Shown: piece after piece, positions 1 through 8,442 of the stretch | Layout of the letters: every line of letters starts with the position of its first letter | Position numbering within the stretch: position 1 is the first letter of the stretch | Assembly: GCA_009785605.1 (NCBI GenBank) | Contig: WQVY01000003.1 | Location: forward strand, 1-64,000 | Reading direction: 5' to 3' | DNA: 64,000 nucleotides | From: Defluviitaleaceae bacterium | Lineage (GTDB): Bacteria > Bacillota > Clostridia > Lachnospirales > WQUN01 | The notes under the pieces: generated by a model | Told to the model about the DNA's origin: nothing | The model's database searches: none | Seen by the model: only the letters and a program-made list of their open reading frames with translations | Position numbers and translations under genes: made by a program

Positions 1-408
1 ACTTGGGATATCAAAAATGTGCCCCCTTACGACATTTGCGGTTTTGCGACCTACGCCGCTTAGGGCGGTAAGGGCTTCTATTTCCGAAGGCAGCTCTCCA
101 TTGTGCTTGTCCAAAAGCATACGCGCACTGTCTCGCAAGTGCCGTGACTTTGCACGGAAAAACCCAGTAGAGTGGATTATTGTTTCCAAAGCCGGTAGCT
201 CTGCATTGGCTATAGACTCCAGTGACGGATATTTTTCAAATAAAGCGGGGGTGACCATATTTACCCGGTCGTCTGTACATTGTGCGCTTAATATTGTAGC
301 AAACAGCAACTGCCAAGGGGTTTTATAGTCAAGGAAGCACCGGCCATCCCATGGGTATAGTTCGTCCAACACAGCCAATATACGGGGTATTTCTTGTTGT
401 ATGTACAT
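1..408 (-). CDS. nth: Endonuclease III (DNA glycosylase/AP lyase), 3'-truncated by window edge
   Basis: Read on the minus strand from an ATG at 408 that follows a CCGGAGGTTAA ribosome binding site; the open frame runs off position 1, leaving about 136 residues. The translation has the HhH-GPD landmarks of endonuclease III: WQLLFATILSAQCTDDRVN near the N-terminus, a FFRAKSRHLRD stretch and the hairpin LSGVGRKTANVV. The family excises oxidised pyrimidines and cleaves the abasic site in base excision repair. The catalytic Asp and the C-terminal 4Fe-4S cysteines lie beyond the window and cannot be checked. It is divergent from pcrA, with a 100-base gap between them. Confidence 0.93.
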   Translation of the reverse strand, partial: MYIQQEIPRILAVLDELYPWDGRCFLDYKTPWQLLFATILSAQCTDDRVNMVTPALFEKYPSLESIANAELPALETIIHSTGFFRAKSRHLRDSARMLLDKHNGELPSEIEALTALSGVGRKTANVVRGHIFDIPS

Positions 409-422
409 TTTAACCTCCGGCC

Positions 423-451
423 TTTATACATCATCATTTCCGCGATATAAT
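423..451 (+). promoter_or_regulatory. Candidate sigma-A promoter for pcrA
   Basis: TTTATA at 423-428, a 17-base spacer and TATAAT at 446-451 lie 58 bases before the pcrA start. The -10 box is perfect and the -35 box is weak. Prediction by eye only. Confidence 0.4.
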
Positions 452-508
452 ACACGATGCACAGCCAGTTGTTCAAGAAGTCTAATAATCATGCGAAAGA
501 GGAATACA

Positions 509-2743
509 ATGAGCTACCTAGAAAAACTCAACCCCGCACAGCAGTCCGCCGTGCTACATACAGAAGGGCCGCTTCTAGTCTTTGCTGGAGCCGGAAGCGG
601 TAAGACCCGTGTATTAACTTACCGCGTAGCCCACCTTATAGAACAGGGCGTTGACCCTTATCATATCATTGCAATTACTTTCACTAACAAAGCCGCCAAA
701 GAAATGCGTGAACGCATAAGTGCCATCACTCCCATGGGCGAACAAGTATGGGTAAGTACCTTCCATGCGGCATGCACGCGAATATTAAGGCGTGAGATTG
801 ACGCGCTGGGCTATGGAAGCGGTTTTTCTATTTACGATGCGTCGGACAGCGAGCGTCTTATTAAAGAATGCATAAAAGAACTAAACCTAAACGACAAGGA
901 CTACCCCCCGCGTAAGCTGTCAGAAGTAATAAGCGCACAAAAAAACGAGCTAATCACACCAGAAGAATATGAAAAGACAACCGCTGGCCACTTCCGCGAG
1001 GGTAATATGTCCGAAGTCTACACCCTTTACCAAAAAAAACTTAGAAATAGCAACGCCCTAGATTTCGACGATATCATAATGCAAACGGTTAACTTATTAA
1101 CCAACCACGAAAATATCCGCACAAAGTATCAAAATCGCTTCCGCTATGTACTAATAGACGAGTATCAAGACACCAACCACGCCCAATACAGGCTTGTTAA
1201 CCTGCTGGTAGGCCATACCCATAATATTTGCGTAGTAGGCGACGACGACCAAAGTATATACGGCTGGCGCGGTGCTAACATAGAAAACATCCTAAGTTTC
1301 GAAAAAGACTATCCCAACGCCAAAGTAGTAAAGCTGGAAGAAAATTACCGCTCTACCCAGCGCATACTCAATGCTGCAAATGCGGTAATATCCAAAAACG
1401 ACACCCGCGCATCCAAAAGCCTATGGACCCAAAACGACGAAGGCCCCCCAATAATGCTGCATACCGCCGCCACAGACAAGGAAGAAGGCGCTTTTGTAGC
1501 CAACACAATCAAGTCCATGACAATGGAAGAAGCCGCATATAGCGATTTTGCTGTACTATATCGCACCAATGCCCAATCCCGTGCTATAGAAGACCAACTG
1601 GTAATGCATGGGCTGCCATACAGGCTGTTTGGCGGGGTGCGCTTCTACGAACGGATGGAAATAAAAGATATCTTGGCATATCTTAAAGCCATAAACAACC
1701 CAGCAGATGACTTAGCTTTCACGCGGATAGTAAACGTGCCAAGGCGGGGTATAGGCGCTACAACAATTTCAAAAATCCAAGGTTTTGCCACACATATGGG
1801 AATATCTTTTTACCAAGCTATAGCAGAACCTGACCGTATACCAGGCCTTAAAAATAAAGGCATAAAAGACTTTGCAAGGTTTATGGCAGAGTGTATAGAG
1901 TTTGCAAAACACAACCCCGTATCTGGGCTGATGGTAAAAATCTTAGAAGAAACAGGCTATTATAGAAGCCTAAACGACGGCACAGTAGAAGGCGAAGGTC
2001 GGATGGAAAACATAGACGAGCTACTGTCCAAGGCCAGCCAGTTCGAGCGTGAATCCGAAGAAGCGACTTTGGGGCGGTTCTTGGAAGATGTGGCGTTGGT
2101 AGCTGATATAGACAGTTATCAAGAAGACTCTGGCGCGGTATCACTTATGACACTTCATAGTGCAAAGGGGCTAGAGTTTAATACCGTGTTTGTTGTAGGG
2201 CTAGAGGAGAATATCTTCCCGTCTTCCCGTGCAGCAAAAGACGAAAATCTAACCGCACTTGAAGAAGAAAGACGCCTGTGCTATGTAGGCTTTACAAGGG
2301 CCAGGAAGACATTGTATATAAGCCATGCAATGCGGCGGTTTAGATATGACGGGTTCCACAACAACCCGCCCAGCAGGTTCTTAAAAGACGTACCCGTTTT
2401 GCATATGGAGCATGTAAATATGTTTGGCCGGGTAAGAGAGCGGGTAGTCTCTCCAAGCAATTCCGCTTTACCCGGGGCAAAGATACTTCCATTTCCAAGC
2501 AAAATAACTCAGACCCCAAAAGGCGACCTGCCTATGTATGATGTTGGAGACATTGTGGTCCAGCCAATTCACGGGATAGGTAAAGTTGTAGAAATGAAAC
2601 CCTCTGGCCCAGATTACGAAGTGACGGTTTACTTGTACAATGCCAAAAGAAATCGCAAGTATATATCCAAGTACTCTAACCTGGAAAAATACGACTCAAG
2701 GCATCTAGCACAATATGGGCCCAAGCCAGAGGGTGACGAATAA
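509..2743 (+). CDS. pcrA: ATP-dependent DNA helicase UvrD/PcrA
   Basis: A superfamily 1A 3'-5' helicase of 744 residues, the usual PcrA length. Motifs run in order: Walker A AGAGSGKT near residue 30, FTNKAAKEM, DEYQDTNHAQY (Walker B), VVGDDDQSIYGWRGA, LEENYRST, LMTLHSAKGLEF and RRLCYVGFTRA. The C-terminus (GDIVVQPIHGIGKVVEM) matches the Tudor-like tail of PcrA that binds RNA polymerase. The start at 509 is chosen because a GAAAGAGGA ribosome binding site precedes it and the N-terminus (MSYLEKLNPAQQSAV) is family-typical; an in-frame ATG at 491 lacks such a site. PcrA works in nucleotide excision repair, clearing of replication-transcription conflicts and plasmid replication. Confidence 0.96.
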   Translation: MSYLEKLNPAQQSAVLHTEGPLLVFAGAGSGKTRVLTYRVAHLIEQGVDPYHIIAITFTNKAAKEMRERISAITPMGEQVWVSTFHAACTRILRREIDALGYGSGFSIYDASDSERLIKECIKELNLNDKDYPPRKLSEVISAQKNELITPEEYEKTTAGHFREGNMSEVYTLYQKKLRNSNALDFDDIIMQTVNLLTNHENIRTKYQNRFRYVLIDEYQDTNHAQYRLVNLLVGHTHNICVVGDDDQSIYGWRGANIENILSFEKDYPNAKVVKLEENYRSTQRILNAANAVISKNDTRASKSLWTQNDEGPPIMLHTAATDKEEGAFVANTIKSMTMEEAAYSDFAVLYRTNAQSRAIEDQLVMHGLPYRLFGGVRFYERMEIKDILAYLKAINNPADDLAFTRIVNVPRRGIGATTISKIQGFATHMGISFYQAIAEPDRIPGLKNKGIKDFARFMAECIEFAKHNPVSGLMVKILEETGYYRSLNDGTVEGEGRMENIDELLSKASQFERESEEATLGRFLEDVALVADIDSYQEDSGAVSLMTLHSAKGLEFNTVFVVGLEENIFPSSRAAKDENLTALEEERRLCYVGFTRARKTLYISHAMRRFRYDGFHNNPPSRFLKDVPVLHMEHVNMFGRVRERVVSPSNSALPGAKILPFPSKITQTPKGDLPMYDVGDIVVQPIHGIGKVVEMKPSGPDYEVTVYLYNAKRNRKYISKYSNLEKYDSRHLAQYGPKPEGDE

Positions 2744-2752
2744 ATTGCTAAT

Positions 2753-4375
2753 CTAGCCTATGCGTATATAAACACCCGCAGCCGTTTTAGAATAATCTTC
2801 AGGTATTGCAAGTGTTTTGCCTTCATGTACAGCCCAATACATTGCGTATGGTAATATCCAAAAATACATACGCAGTACATAATGAGCATATTCTTCTATT
2901 AAATCGTCGCGGATATAAGGGAGTAGAAACTCGTCAGCCATCCTGGATATTTTATTTGTATATTTTTCTACAAGCGGTTGCAATAAATCTTCAAAGCTTG
3001 TTTGTATTTTTTCTATACATTCGGCCGGTATAATTGGGACCATAACTTTAAGTTTATTGTCGTCTTTAACAATAGCACCCATAGAGATGAGGTTGGCTGC
3101 TTGCGCTTCCTCTATACTGTTTAATGTGGCGGTACCATTACTGTCTATTAACTTTAATATCAGCGGCATATTAGAGGCGTTTATCATAAATTGGCTGTCC
3201 CTGTTGGAAAACGGCCTGTCGCGGAACCAATTGATATAATGCAGCTTACCATACATAGAATGATCAAATGTTTCGTGCATGTTATTTGAGCCAAATGTTT
3301 TTACTATTTTATCGCGGTTTATTACTTCGTTGGGTAAGGTAAAAGAACCTGCTAACCTATAGTCTTTGCCGTTGGTGGCTGCGACTTTACCCTGCCAATT
3401 TTTCTCGTTGTACTGTTCGGCCATTTCGCCGTATTTGATACATACAAATACCTGCAATATCCACATCAGATAGCTGTAGTCAAATGTATTACCGTAAAAA
3501 TCTTGTGACAAAATATAGTCTTTTTTCTTCAGCAATATTTCGTTTATTTCTGGCCCAATTGTTGAGTAGATTTCACCTGCCTTGTACTCCGTGTTATGCT
3601 TCACTTGTTCGGGGATTATACAAAAATCTGTAAGGTATTTGCCGCTTGCGTCTATTTTCATGGCCTTACAATTTAGTGGGTGTGTTAGTCTATCTTCGAT
3701 GTATACTGGGGCGACTCCTATCTCGCTTGCAAGCTCGTTTATGGACTTGCTTTCGTTTCGGCATGAAATAAGTATCTGGTCTATTATTAAATCATTAAGC
3801 TGGCTAAACGGTGCCATCCCGTTTCCCCATTTGCTTAGTGTTGCGGGGGCGTATGCGCTTTTTCCTGTATTATTCATGTTATTAAACTCCTTTTTTATGT
3901 TTGTTCTCGCGTCAAACAATCTACGTTTGACTGTCCCAGCAGGGATATCCAAGACCCCTGCAATGTCAGAAACTTTCATTTCTTTGAGGTAAAACATAAT
4001 AACTATTTCCCTGTGTTGAGCAGACAGGCGTGATATCGCGTAGTTGAGCTCGTGTATTTCCTCGCTTGCTAGGACACTATCTTTTGTAGAATCTTCCGAA
4101 TACAAAGCCTTGGCAATCTCGACGTTGTTTATATCCATAGTAGAAGGCGCTTTATTCCTTTTTGAAAGAAACATGCAGTATCTATTGTGAGCAAGTGCCC
4201 AAAACCACGAGTAAAAGCTGTGGACCTCATGGCCTTTGCGCAATTGTGCTAACGCCTCAACCAATATATCCTGCGCCAAGTCCTCTGCATCGGTTTTGTT
4301 GTACAGCTTCCTAAACGAGTAGAGATAGACTTTTTCTATCAATTCTTCGTTTATGATAGTTTTGTAATCCATCAT
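2753..4375 (-). CDS. Sigma-70 family (ECF-like) RNA polymerase sigma factor with long C-terminal extension
   Basis: The start at 4375 (or 4372) follows AAGAGGTAAAC. Residues 12-75 form sigma region 2 (KTDAEDLAQDILVEAL, then SWFWALAHNRY). Residues 112-163 form region 4, with LSAQHREIVIMFYL and the helix-turn-helix KVSDIAGVLDIPAGTVKRRL. About 375 further residues (165-540) have no family I can name. They open with a second helix-turn-helix-like stretch (SINELASEIGVAPVYIEDRL) and near the end hold a hydrophobic helix (RMYFWILPYAMYWAV). Known ECF factors with C-terminal extensions use them as built-in regulators, so ligand or stress sensing is inferred. No anti-sigma gene is adjacent. GAACC with a following T-run at about 4435-4445 (minus strand) resembles an ECF -35 box. 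Confidence 0.85.
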   Translation of the reverse strand: MMDYKTIINEELIEKVYLYSFRKLYNKTDAEDLAQDILVEALAQLRKGHEVHSFYSWFWALAHNRYCMFLSKRNKAPSTMDINNVEIAKALYSEDSTKDSVLASEEIHELNYAISRLSAQHREIVIMFYLKEMKVSDIAGVLDIPAGTVKRRLFDARTNIKKEFNNMNNTGKSAYAPATLSKWGNGMAPFSQLNDLIIDQILISCRNESKSINELASEIGVAPVYIEDRLTHPLNCKAMKIDASGKYLTDFCIIPEQVKHNTEYKAGEIYSTIGPEINEILLKKKDYILSQDFYGNTFDYSYLMWILQVFVCIKYGEMAEQYNEKNWQGKVAATNGKDYRLAGSFTLPNEVINRDKIVKTFGSNNMHETFDHSMYGKLHYINWFRDRPFSNRDSQFMINASNMPLILKLIDSNGTATLNSIEEAQAANLISMGAIVKDDNKLKVMVPIIPAECIEKIQTSFEDLLQPLVEKYTNKISRMADEFLLPYIRDDLIEEYAHYVLRMYFWILPYAMYWAVHEGKTLAIPEDYSKTAAGVYIRIG

Positions 4376-4488
4376 GTTTACCTCTTGAAAATCAAACCGG
4401 TTTGTTTTCATATTAATATGTATATGTATTTTGTAAAAGGTTCGGGGGGGGGTGAAAATTTTACCGTTATAACAGGCTGTCACATTTC

Positions 4489-4525
4489 TGAACCGTCCCA
4501 AGTCAAGTAGACAGAGAAAAGAGAA
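4489..4525. repeat. Left copy of a direct repeat bounding the S41-lipoprotein block
   Basis: TGAACC, about 8 variable bases, then CAAGTAGACAGAGAAAAGA. A closely related stretch recurs at 6517-6550 in the same orientation. The two copies bracket a 2-kb segment carrying a promoter, an HTH remnant and a lipoprotein gene. Confidence 0.55.
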
Positions 4526-4529
4526 AAGA

Positions 4530-4550
4530 GTTTGGCCCAATCATCAAAAC
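4530..4550. repeat. Core fragment of the MITE-like family (third copy)
   Basis: TTTGGCCCAATCATCAAAAC at 4531-4550 is identical to the core of the small elements at 10859-10939 and 62180-62288. The rest of the element is not recognisable here, so this is a fragment or a separately conserved site. Confidence 0.6.
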
Positions 4551-4690
4551 TATAACTACTGAGGCAAATGCACGTAAAAATGATGTGCTATCTAAGCACG
4601 CGCTATTCCTACGTTGGTGGCGTGTGTAAGACATTGTTGTATTTAGACTATCATGTTTTGTCTAATTATTACGTTTAATGTAAAAATTGC

Positions 4691-4719
4691 TTGACTTGCT
4701 AGGCTGCTTGCACTACATT
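4691..4719 (+). promoter_or_regulatory. Candidate sigma-A promoter for the HTH ORF / S41 lipoprotein
   Basis: TTGACT at 4691-4696, a 17-base spacer and TACATT at 4714-4719. It lies 51 bases before the small HTH ORF and 258 bases before the lipoprotein gene. Confidence 0.5.
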
Positions 4720-4770
4720 GATAATAGGCCTTGCTCAAACAGGGCCTAATAAATTGCTAGGGGCGTAATC

Positions 4771-4932
4771 ATGGAGACATACCATGTAGGTAAAATTATC
4801 AGACACTTGCGCAAGCAGGCAGGGGTAAGCATGGAAACATTAGCCAATGAGATTATGGACCCTACTAACTTATGGCGGATAGAAGAAGGCCATATCACGC
4901 CAAGAGAAAAAGCGTGTAAAAGCTGCCATTAG
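4771..4932 (+). CDS. Truncated XRE/Cro-type HTH protein (53 aa)
   Basis: An ATG at 4771 follows AGGGGCGTAATC, which is an acceptable ribosome binding site. The 53-residue product starts VGKIIRHLRKQAGVSMETLA and continues LWRIEEGHITP. This is one helix-turn-helix motif of the XRE family that opens many Firmicute regulators with a C-terminal TPR domain. A normal HTH domain needs about 60 residues and the family usually 250 or more, so this is a remnant, a leader-type ORF or a minimal regulator. Its stop codon lies in the loop of the hairpin at 4918-4946. The S41 lipoprotein gene follows 45 bases downstream on the same strand. Confidence 0.55.
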   Translation: METYHVGKIIRHLRKQAGVSMETLANEIMDPTNLWRIEEGHITPREKACKSCH

Positions 4933-4946
4933 TCATGGCGGCTTTT
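4918..4946 (+). terminator. Hairpin with A/T-rich ends overlapping the HTH ORF stop (terminator or attenuator)
   Basis: A 12-base arm AAAAGCTGCCAT (4918-4929), loop TAGTC and arm ATGGCGGCTTTT (4935-4946), with one T-G pair. The T-run is only four bases and lies inside the stem, so termination strength is uncertain. It sits between the predicted promoter and the lipoprotein gene. Confidence 0.5.
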
Positions 4947-4977
4947 CCGCTGTAAAAATATATTTGAAGGTGATTAA

Positions 4978-6477
4978 ATGAAACTATTAACTTTATTGAC
5001 TCTAGTATTAATTATTTTCTTTGTTACTACATCATGTGGTCAGGGTGTAACGCAATCACCCAGTCTACATACCCCTGAATCGCTTAACGATATTTTAGCT
5101 ATAGCGCTCTCTAGGCGTGTGAGCATAACAAGGCCAAGTTATGACCAGCTTACGCAACTGACATATGAAAACACCCGTACATTTACGGAATTAAATCATC
5201 GCCCTTTAGTTTTTGGCTCACGTACCCGCAGGGACGAGATATCACTCGATTTCGCTATTTATGACACTAATTTTTTGTTTAATATCTTAGCCGCAGGATA
5301 TGGCCCTTATATTTATTTTGGCGGGGATAAAGTTTTTGTGCCCATGCGCGACGTAGTTATTGATGCTATTAAAACACAACAATACTGGTGTACAAGAGAA
5401 CTAGCGCAGTTATACTACTTACATCTATCACAAGTCATAGTTGACGGGCATCTCCATATAGATGGAATAGGTATGCAGGCTTTCTATGAATTTTTTGTTT
5501 CTAATGAAGAATTCAATTTAAGCGAAAATGGATTTAGCAATAAAGAGAGTGGTTTGTATGTAGAAAGTATATGGTTATCATGCAGTCCCGAATTGTATAT
5601 AGACATTAATGATATTTTTCGCTTAAGTATGGACGATAGCGGTAGCCGTTTTTTTTATGTCCCTGTTATAGCGCTGCCTTTTGTCCATGACGAAACGTCA
5701 CATTCCCAACTGTATATTCGTTATACAGATAACAGTATAACAGCACTATCATTGGAAGTTACACAAACACAATGGTTTGGGGGATGGGATTCACAGCCAT
5801 CTTTAGATTTTATTCAAGGTATTCCGGTTATTGCTGTAAGAGGTATGGGTAGCTCTTCGGAGCCAGGGCCACATGGAGACGGTGCGAGGCAATTTTTAGC
5901 ATACGCGGAACAATTAAGGGACGAAGATGTTCTGATAATTGACTTGCGCGGAAATATGGGAGGCAATGGAATACTGCATAAAGAATGGCTATATATGCTA
6001 ACCAATGAAAACATCCCTCATAACTTCCATCAATTAAGTACAAGAAGTTTCAATTACGCCTACGAATCCTTTTTTAGAGTAGACATGACACTTGGTGGAC
6101 GGGTTATCCCATTTGATTATTATCATAGTATCTTTGTAAACCCCCCGGAGAGGATTGTCCCAAATAACCAATTAATAATTGTATTGTCAAATCGTCATAC
6201 CGCGTCAGCCGCTGAAAAAATGATAGATTCATTTTTTAGCATGGAAAATACATTGATAATTGGCCAAAACACAAGTGGGGCTGCTCTAAGCTCAGGTGCT
6301 TCACTAGGTGGCATACGCTTACCGCGAAGCCGCATTCCTATCGAACTTGGGGCATTAATTTCAATTTTTCCTGACGGCCATTTTCAAGAGGGCTTGGGTT
6401 TTGCCCCGGACATTTGGGTAGTCGGCGATGCGTTAAACGCCGCGGTGGGGCTAATAGAAAATCACTTCCAACCCTAA
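4978..6477 (+). CDS. Lipoprotein with C-terminal S41-family (tail-specific/C-terminal processing) peptidase domain
   Basis: GAAGGTGATTAA precedes the ATG. Residues 1-20 form a lipoprotein signal (hydrophobic run, then TTSC with Cys20 as the lipidation site), so the protein should sit on the outer face of the membrane. The C-terminal part shows S41 features: DVLIIDLRGNMGG, LIIVLSNRHTASAAEKM with the nucleophile-type Ser in TASAAE, and IIGQNTSGAAL. No PDZ domain is evident. S41 members clip C-termini of exported proteins; the substrate here is unknown. It is a single gene in a short block bracketed by direct repeats. Confidence 0.82.
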   Translation: MKLLTLLTLVLIIFFVTTSCGQGVTQSPSLHTPESLNDILAIALSRRVSITRPSYDQLTQLTYENTRTFTELNHRPLVFGSRTRRDEISLDFAIYDTNFLFNILAAGYGPYIYFGGDKVFVPMRDVVIDAIKTQQYWCTRELAQLYYLHLSQVIVDGHLHIDGIGMQAFYEFFVSNEEFNLSENGFSNKESGLYVESIWLSCSPELYIDINDIFRLSMDDSGSRFFYVPVIALPFVHDETSHSQLYIRYTDNSITALSLEVTQTQWFGGWDSQPSLDFIQGIPVIAVRGMGSSSEPGPHGDGARQFLAYAEQLRDEDVLIIDLRGNMGGNGILHKEWLYMLTNENIPHNFHQLSTRSFNYAYESFFRVDMTLGGRVIPFDYYHSIFVNPPERIVPNNQLIIVLSNRHTASAAEKMIDSFFSMENTLIIGQNTSGAALSSGASLGGIRLPRSRIPIELGALISIFPDGHFQEGLGFAPDIWVVGDALNAAVGLIENHFQP

Positions 6478-6516
6478 CAATATGTTAAGCCTAGTAAAAC
6501 TGAAAGAAGGCAATTG

Positions 6517-6575
6517 TGAACCACCTCCAGCCAAGTAGACAGAAAAGAATTGGTTTTTATTACCTCTGTCTACTT
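6517..6575. repeat. Right copy of the direct repeat, continuing into an inverted repeat
   Basis: Bases 6517-6550 repeat the motif at 4489-4525 (TGAACC, then CCAAGTAGACAGAAAAGA). The AAGTAGACAG part at 6533-6542 also pairs with CTGTCTACTT at 6566-6575, a perfect 10-base inverted repeat with a 23-base loop. No T-run follows, so it is not a clear terminator. The remaining intergenic bases up to 6663 show nothing else. Confidence 0.5.
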
Positions 6576-6663
6576 CCGTGGAGCATATCATACATAATGC
6601 GACAGCCTACTTAGATTGCCCGGTACAGTTGTTTTGATACAAATGATAAAGGCGATATTTGGT

Positions 6664-6894
6664 TTATTGTTCTTCTTCCAGCTTTTCTACCAGGGCAAGT
6701 AAAGAGGCATACGAGTTAAAATTTTCTGGTATCAATTCCTCTGCCGGGATTGCGATATCCATACGGTCATTGATTTCGGCCACCAGTGTAATAATATCAA
6801 AGGAGTCTAGCACCTTTTCGTCAACCAATGCCTGATGAGTGGCGTAGTCAACCTCTGGGTGCATTTCTTGCAAGATTTTTAGTAGTTCGCACAT
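6664..6894 (-). CDS. Acyl/aminoacyl carrier protein (DltC-like)
   Basis: A 76-residue carrier protein; AAGGAAGGAAGATAACAT precedes its ATG. The phosphopantetheine attachment serine is in VLDSFDIITLVAEI near residue 31, the DSF/DSL signature of this fold. DltC-type carriers hold an aminoacyl thioester made by the partner ligase. The gene starts 3 bases after the stop of the adenylating ligase and is the last of a seven-gene minus-strand cassette, so cytoplasmic delivery of an activated amino acid to the MBOAT protein is inferred. Acyl carriers for fatty acids usually show DSLD, so DltC-like is the better reading. Confidence 0.85.
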   Translation of the reverse strand: MCELLKILQEMHPEVDYATHQALVDEKVLDSFDIITLVAEINDRMDIAIPAEELIPENFNSYASLLALVEKLEEEQ

Positions 6895-6897
6895 ATG

Positions 6898-8412
6898 TTA
6901 TCTTCCTTCCTTATATTTATTAAGCAGCCCAACCCGGTCGAATTTACCGCCCGGCGTAAGCGGCAATGTGTCCAATGCAAAAATAGCGTAGGGCATCATA
7001 TATCGCGGCAGGGTGGCCTTTAGGTAGGCTTTAATGTCTGCCATATCAACTAAGCTCCTGGTCGTATAGTAAAGGACTATACGGCTTTTGTCCTGGTCAA
7101 ATACGGCACATGCAAGCTCTATACTTTGGTGGCGGGCGGCTATATATTCTATCTCTGCCAACTCTATCCGGTAACCCATGTGTTTTATCTGATGGTCCCT
7201 CCTGGATATGAAGTATAGCACACCATTATCGTCCCGGTAGCCGATATCGCCGGTCTTGTAAATTGTGTCTGGAAAGCAGGACAAGGGATTTTGCACAAAC
7301 ACGGCTTGTGTCTTTATAGGGTCTTTATAATACCCGAGGCTTAGACATGCCCCGCGTATACATATCTCCCCAGGTTGGTTGGCAGCTGGGGTGGCGTTAT
7401 TATCATCCAACAGTACAATATCGGTATTAGAAAACGGTTGCCCAATGGGTATTGCCTCCCCATCATCAAAAAAACGGTCGGCTACATAAAAAGTAGCAAC
7501 ACCTGTTGCCTCGGTAGGCCCATAAAAATGTACAAACCGTGCATCTGGTACCAGCTCGCGCCATTTGTTGAAATGCTTTGCCGGCAATACTTCACTGGTA
7601 AAAGCAATCGTACGCAATGTGTGGGGCACAGCCTTTTCTAAAGCCCCAAGCCCGGCAACCAACCCCAGTGCAGACGCTACCCAGCAGATTGTGTTAATAC
7701 CATGCATATTTAAATATTCTATGAGCTTAACCGGGAACATAAACAGCGATGGCGGGATGATATAAGTGGTTGCACCATACTTAAGTGTTGGGAAAATTTC
7801 TTTTAGGCAAGCGTCTAAGTACAGCGGTGACTGCATACCAAATACCGTATCCGGCCCTGCTTTTAAAACCGGTGATAGATTTTCTATATAATCAATTACA
7901 CTTTGGTGGCTTGCTACTACGCCCTTGGGTGTCCCGGTTGAGCCGGATGTGAACACTACATATAGCGGGTCAATATCTGTTGTATGCAGGCGCACACATG
8001 CCAAATCTTCATCCGAAACATGATGCTGGCATAAGTCCGTATAAAGCTGTGTTTCGATGTCCAGTCCCCATAGAGAAATTAACTCCTGTGTGGTTTCGTC
8101 GCAAATAATTAGTGGCGGTGCAGTAGTTTTTAGGATTAACTGTATACGAAAAGCTGGCATTTCTGCATCCAAAGGCACATAAAAATTGCCGCCATACGCC
8201 ACCCCTAGGAAGGCGGTTATCATGGCAGTGGATTTTTTCATGAAAACAACGATGGGTTGCTTGCGCATACCATGCGAACATAAATAAGTGCCAATAGCCC
8301 GGGATTTATGATATAGCTGGCCAAAGTTTACATCACCATCTCCATCAATAAATGCGGGTTTGCCGGCACTGTGGGTTACTGTGTGTTCTAGATATTCCAG
8401 TACATTCTTCAT
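6898..8412 (-). CDS. Amino-acid adenylating ligase (DltA / NRPS A-domain family)
   Basis: A 504-residue AMP-forming enzyme of DltA length. P-loop VVFTSGSTGTPKG, FYGPTEAT, the YKTGDIGYRDDNG hinge region and the C-terminal lysine in LTPGGKFDR are all present. It should activate an amino acid as adenylate and load it on the adjacent carrier protein. The amino-group-binding Asp is present (YLDACLKE). Two positions that line the D-alanine pocket in DltA differ: the Cys of FCGEVLP is Thr here (FTSEVLP), and the Val of PTEATVAV is Gly (PTEATGVA). A substrate other than D-Ala is therefore plausible. The start at 8412 has GGAGATTTAC before it; the upstream in-frame ATG at 8424 overlaps that site. Confidence 0.86.
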   Translation of the reverse strand: MKNVLEYLEHTVTHSAGKPAFIDGDGDVNFGQLYHKSRAIGTYLCSHGMRKQPIVVFMKKSTAMITAFLGVAYGGNFYVPLDAEMPAFRIQLILKTTAPPLIICDETTQELISLWGLDIETQLYTDLCQHHVSDEDLACVRLHTTDIDPLYVVFTSGSTGTPKGVVASHQSVIDYIENLSPVLKAGPDTVFGMQSPLYLDACLKEIFPTLKYGATTYIIPPSLFMFPVKLIEYLNMHGINTICWVASALGLVAGLGALEKAVPHTLRTIAFTSEVLPAKHFNKWRELVPDARFVHFYGPTEATGVATFYVADRFFDDGEAIPIGQPFSNTDIVLLDDNNATPAANQPGEICIRGACLSLGYYKDPIKTQAVFVQNPLSCFPDTIYKTGDIGYRDDNGVLYFISRRDHQIKHMGYRIELAEIEYIAARHQSIELACAVFDQDKSRIVLYYTTRSLVDMADIKAYLKATLPRYMMPYAIFALDTLPLTPGGKFDRVGLLNKYKEGR

Positions 8413-8442
8413 GTAAATCTCCATTCTGAGGCTTTAGCACAA

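Noticed and set aside
17-328. Plus-strand open frame of 103 codons at the window start
   Set aside because: It is antisense to the nth coding sequence, whose minus-strand translation has clear endonuclease III motifs.
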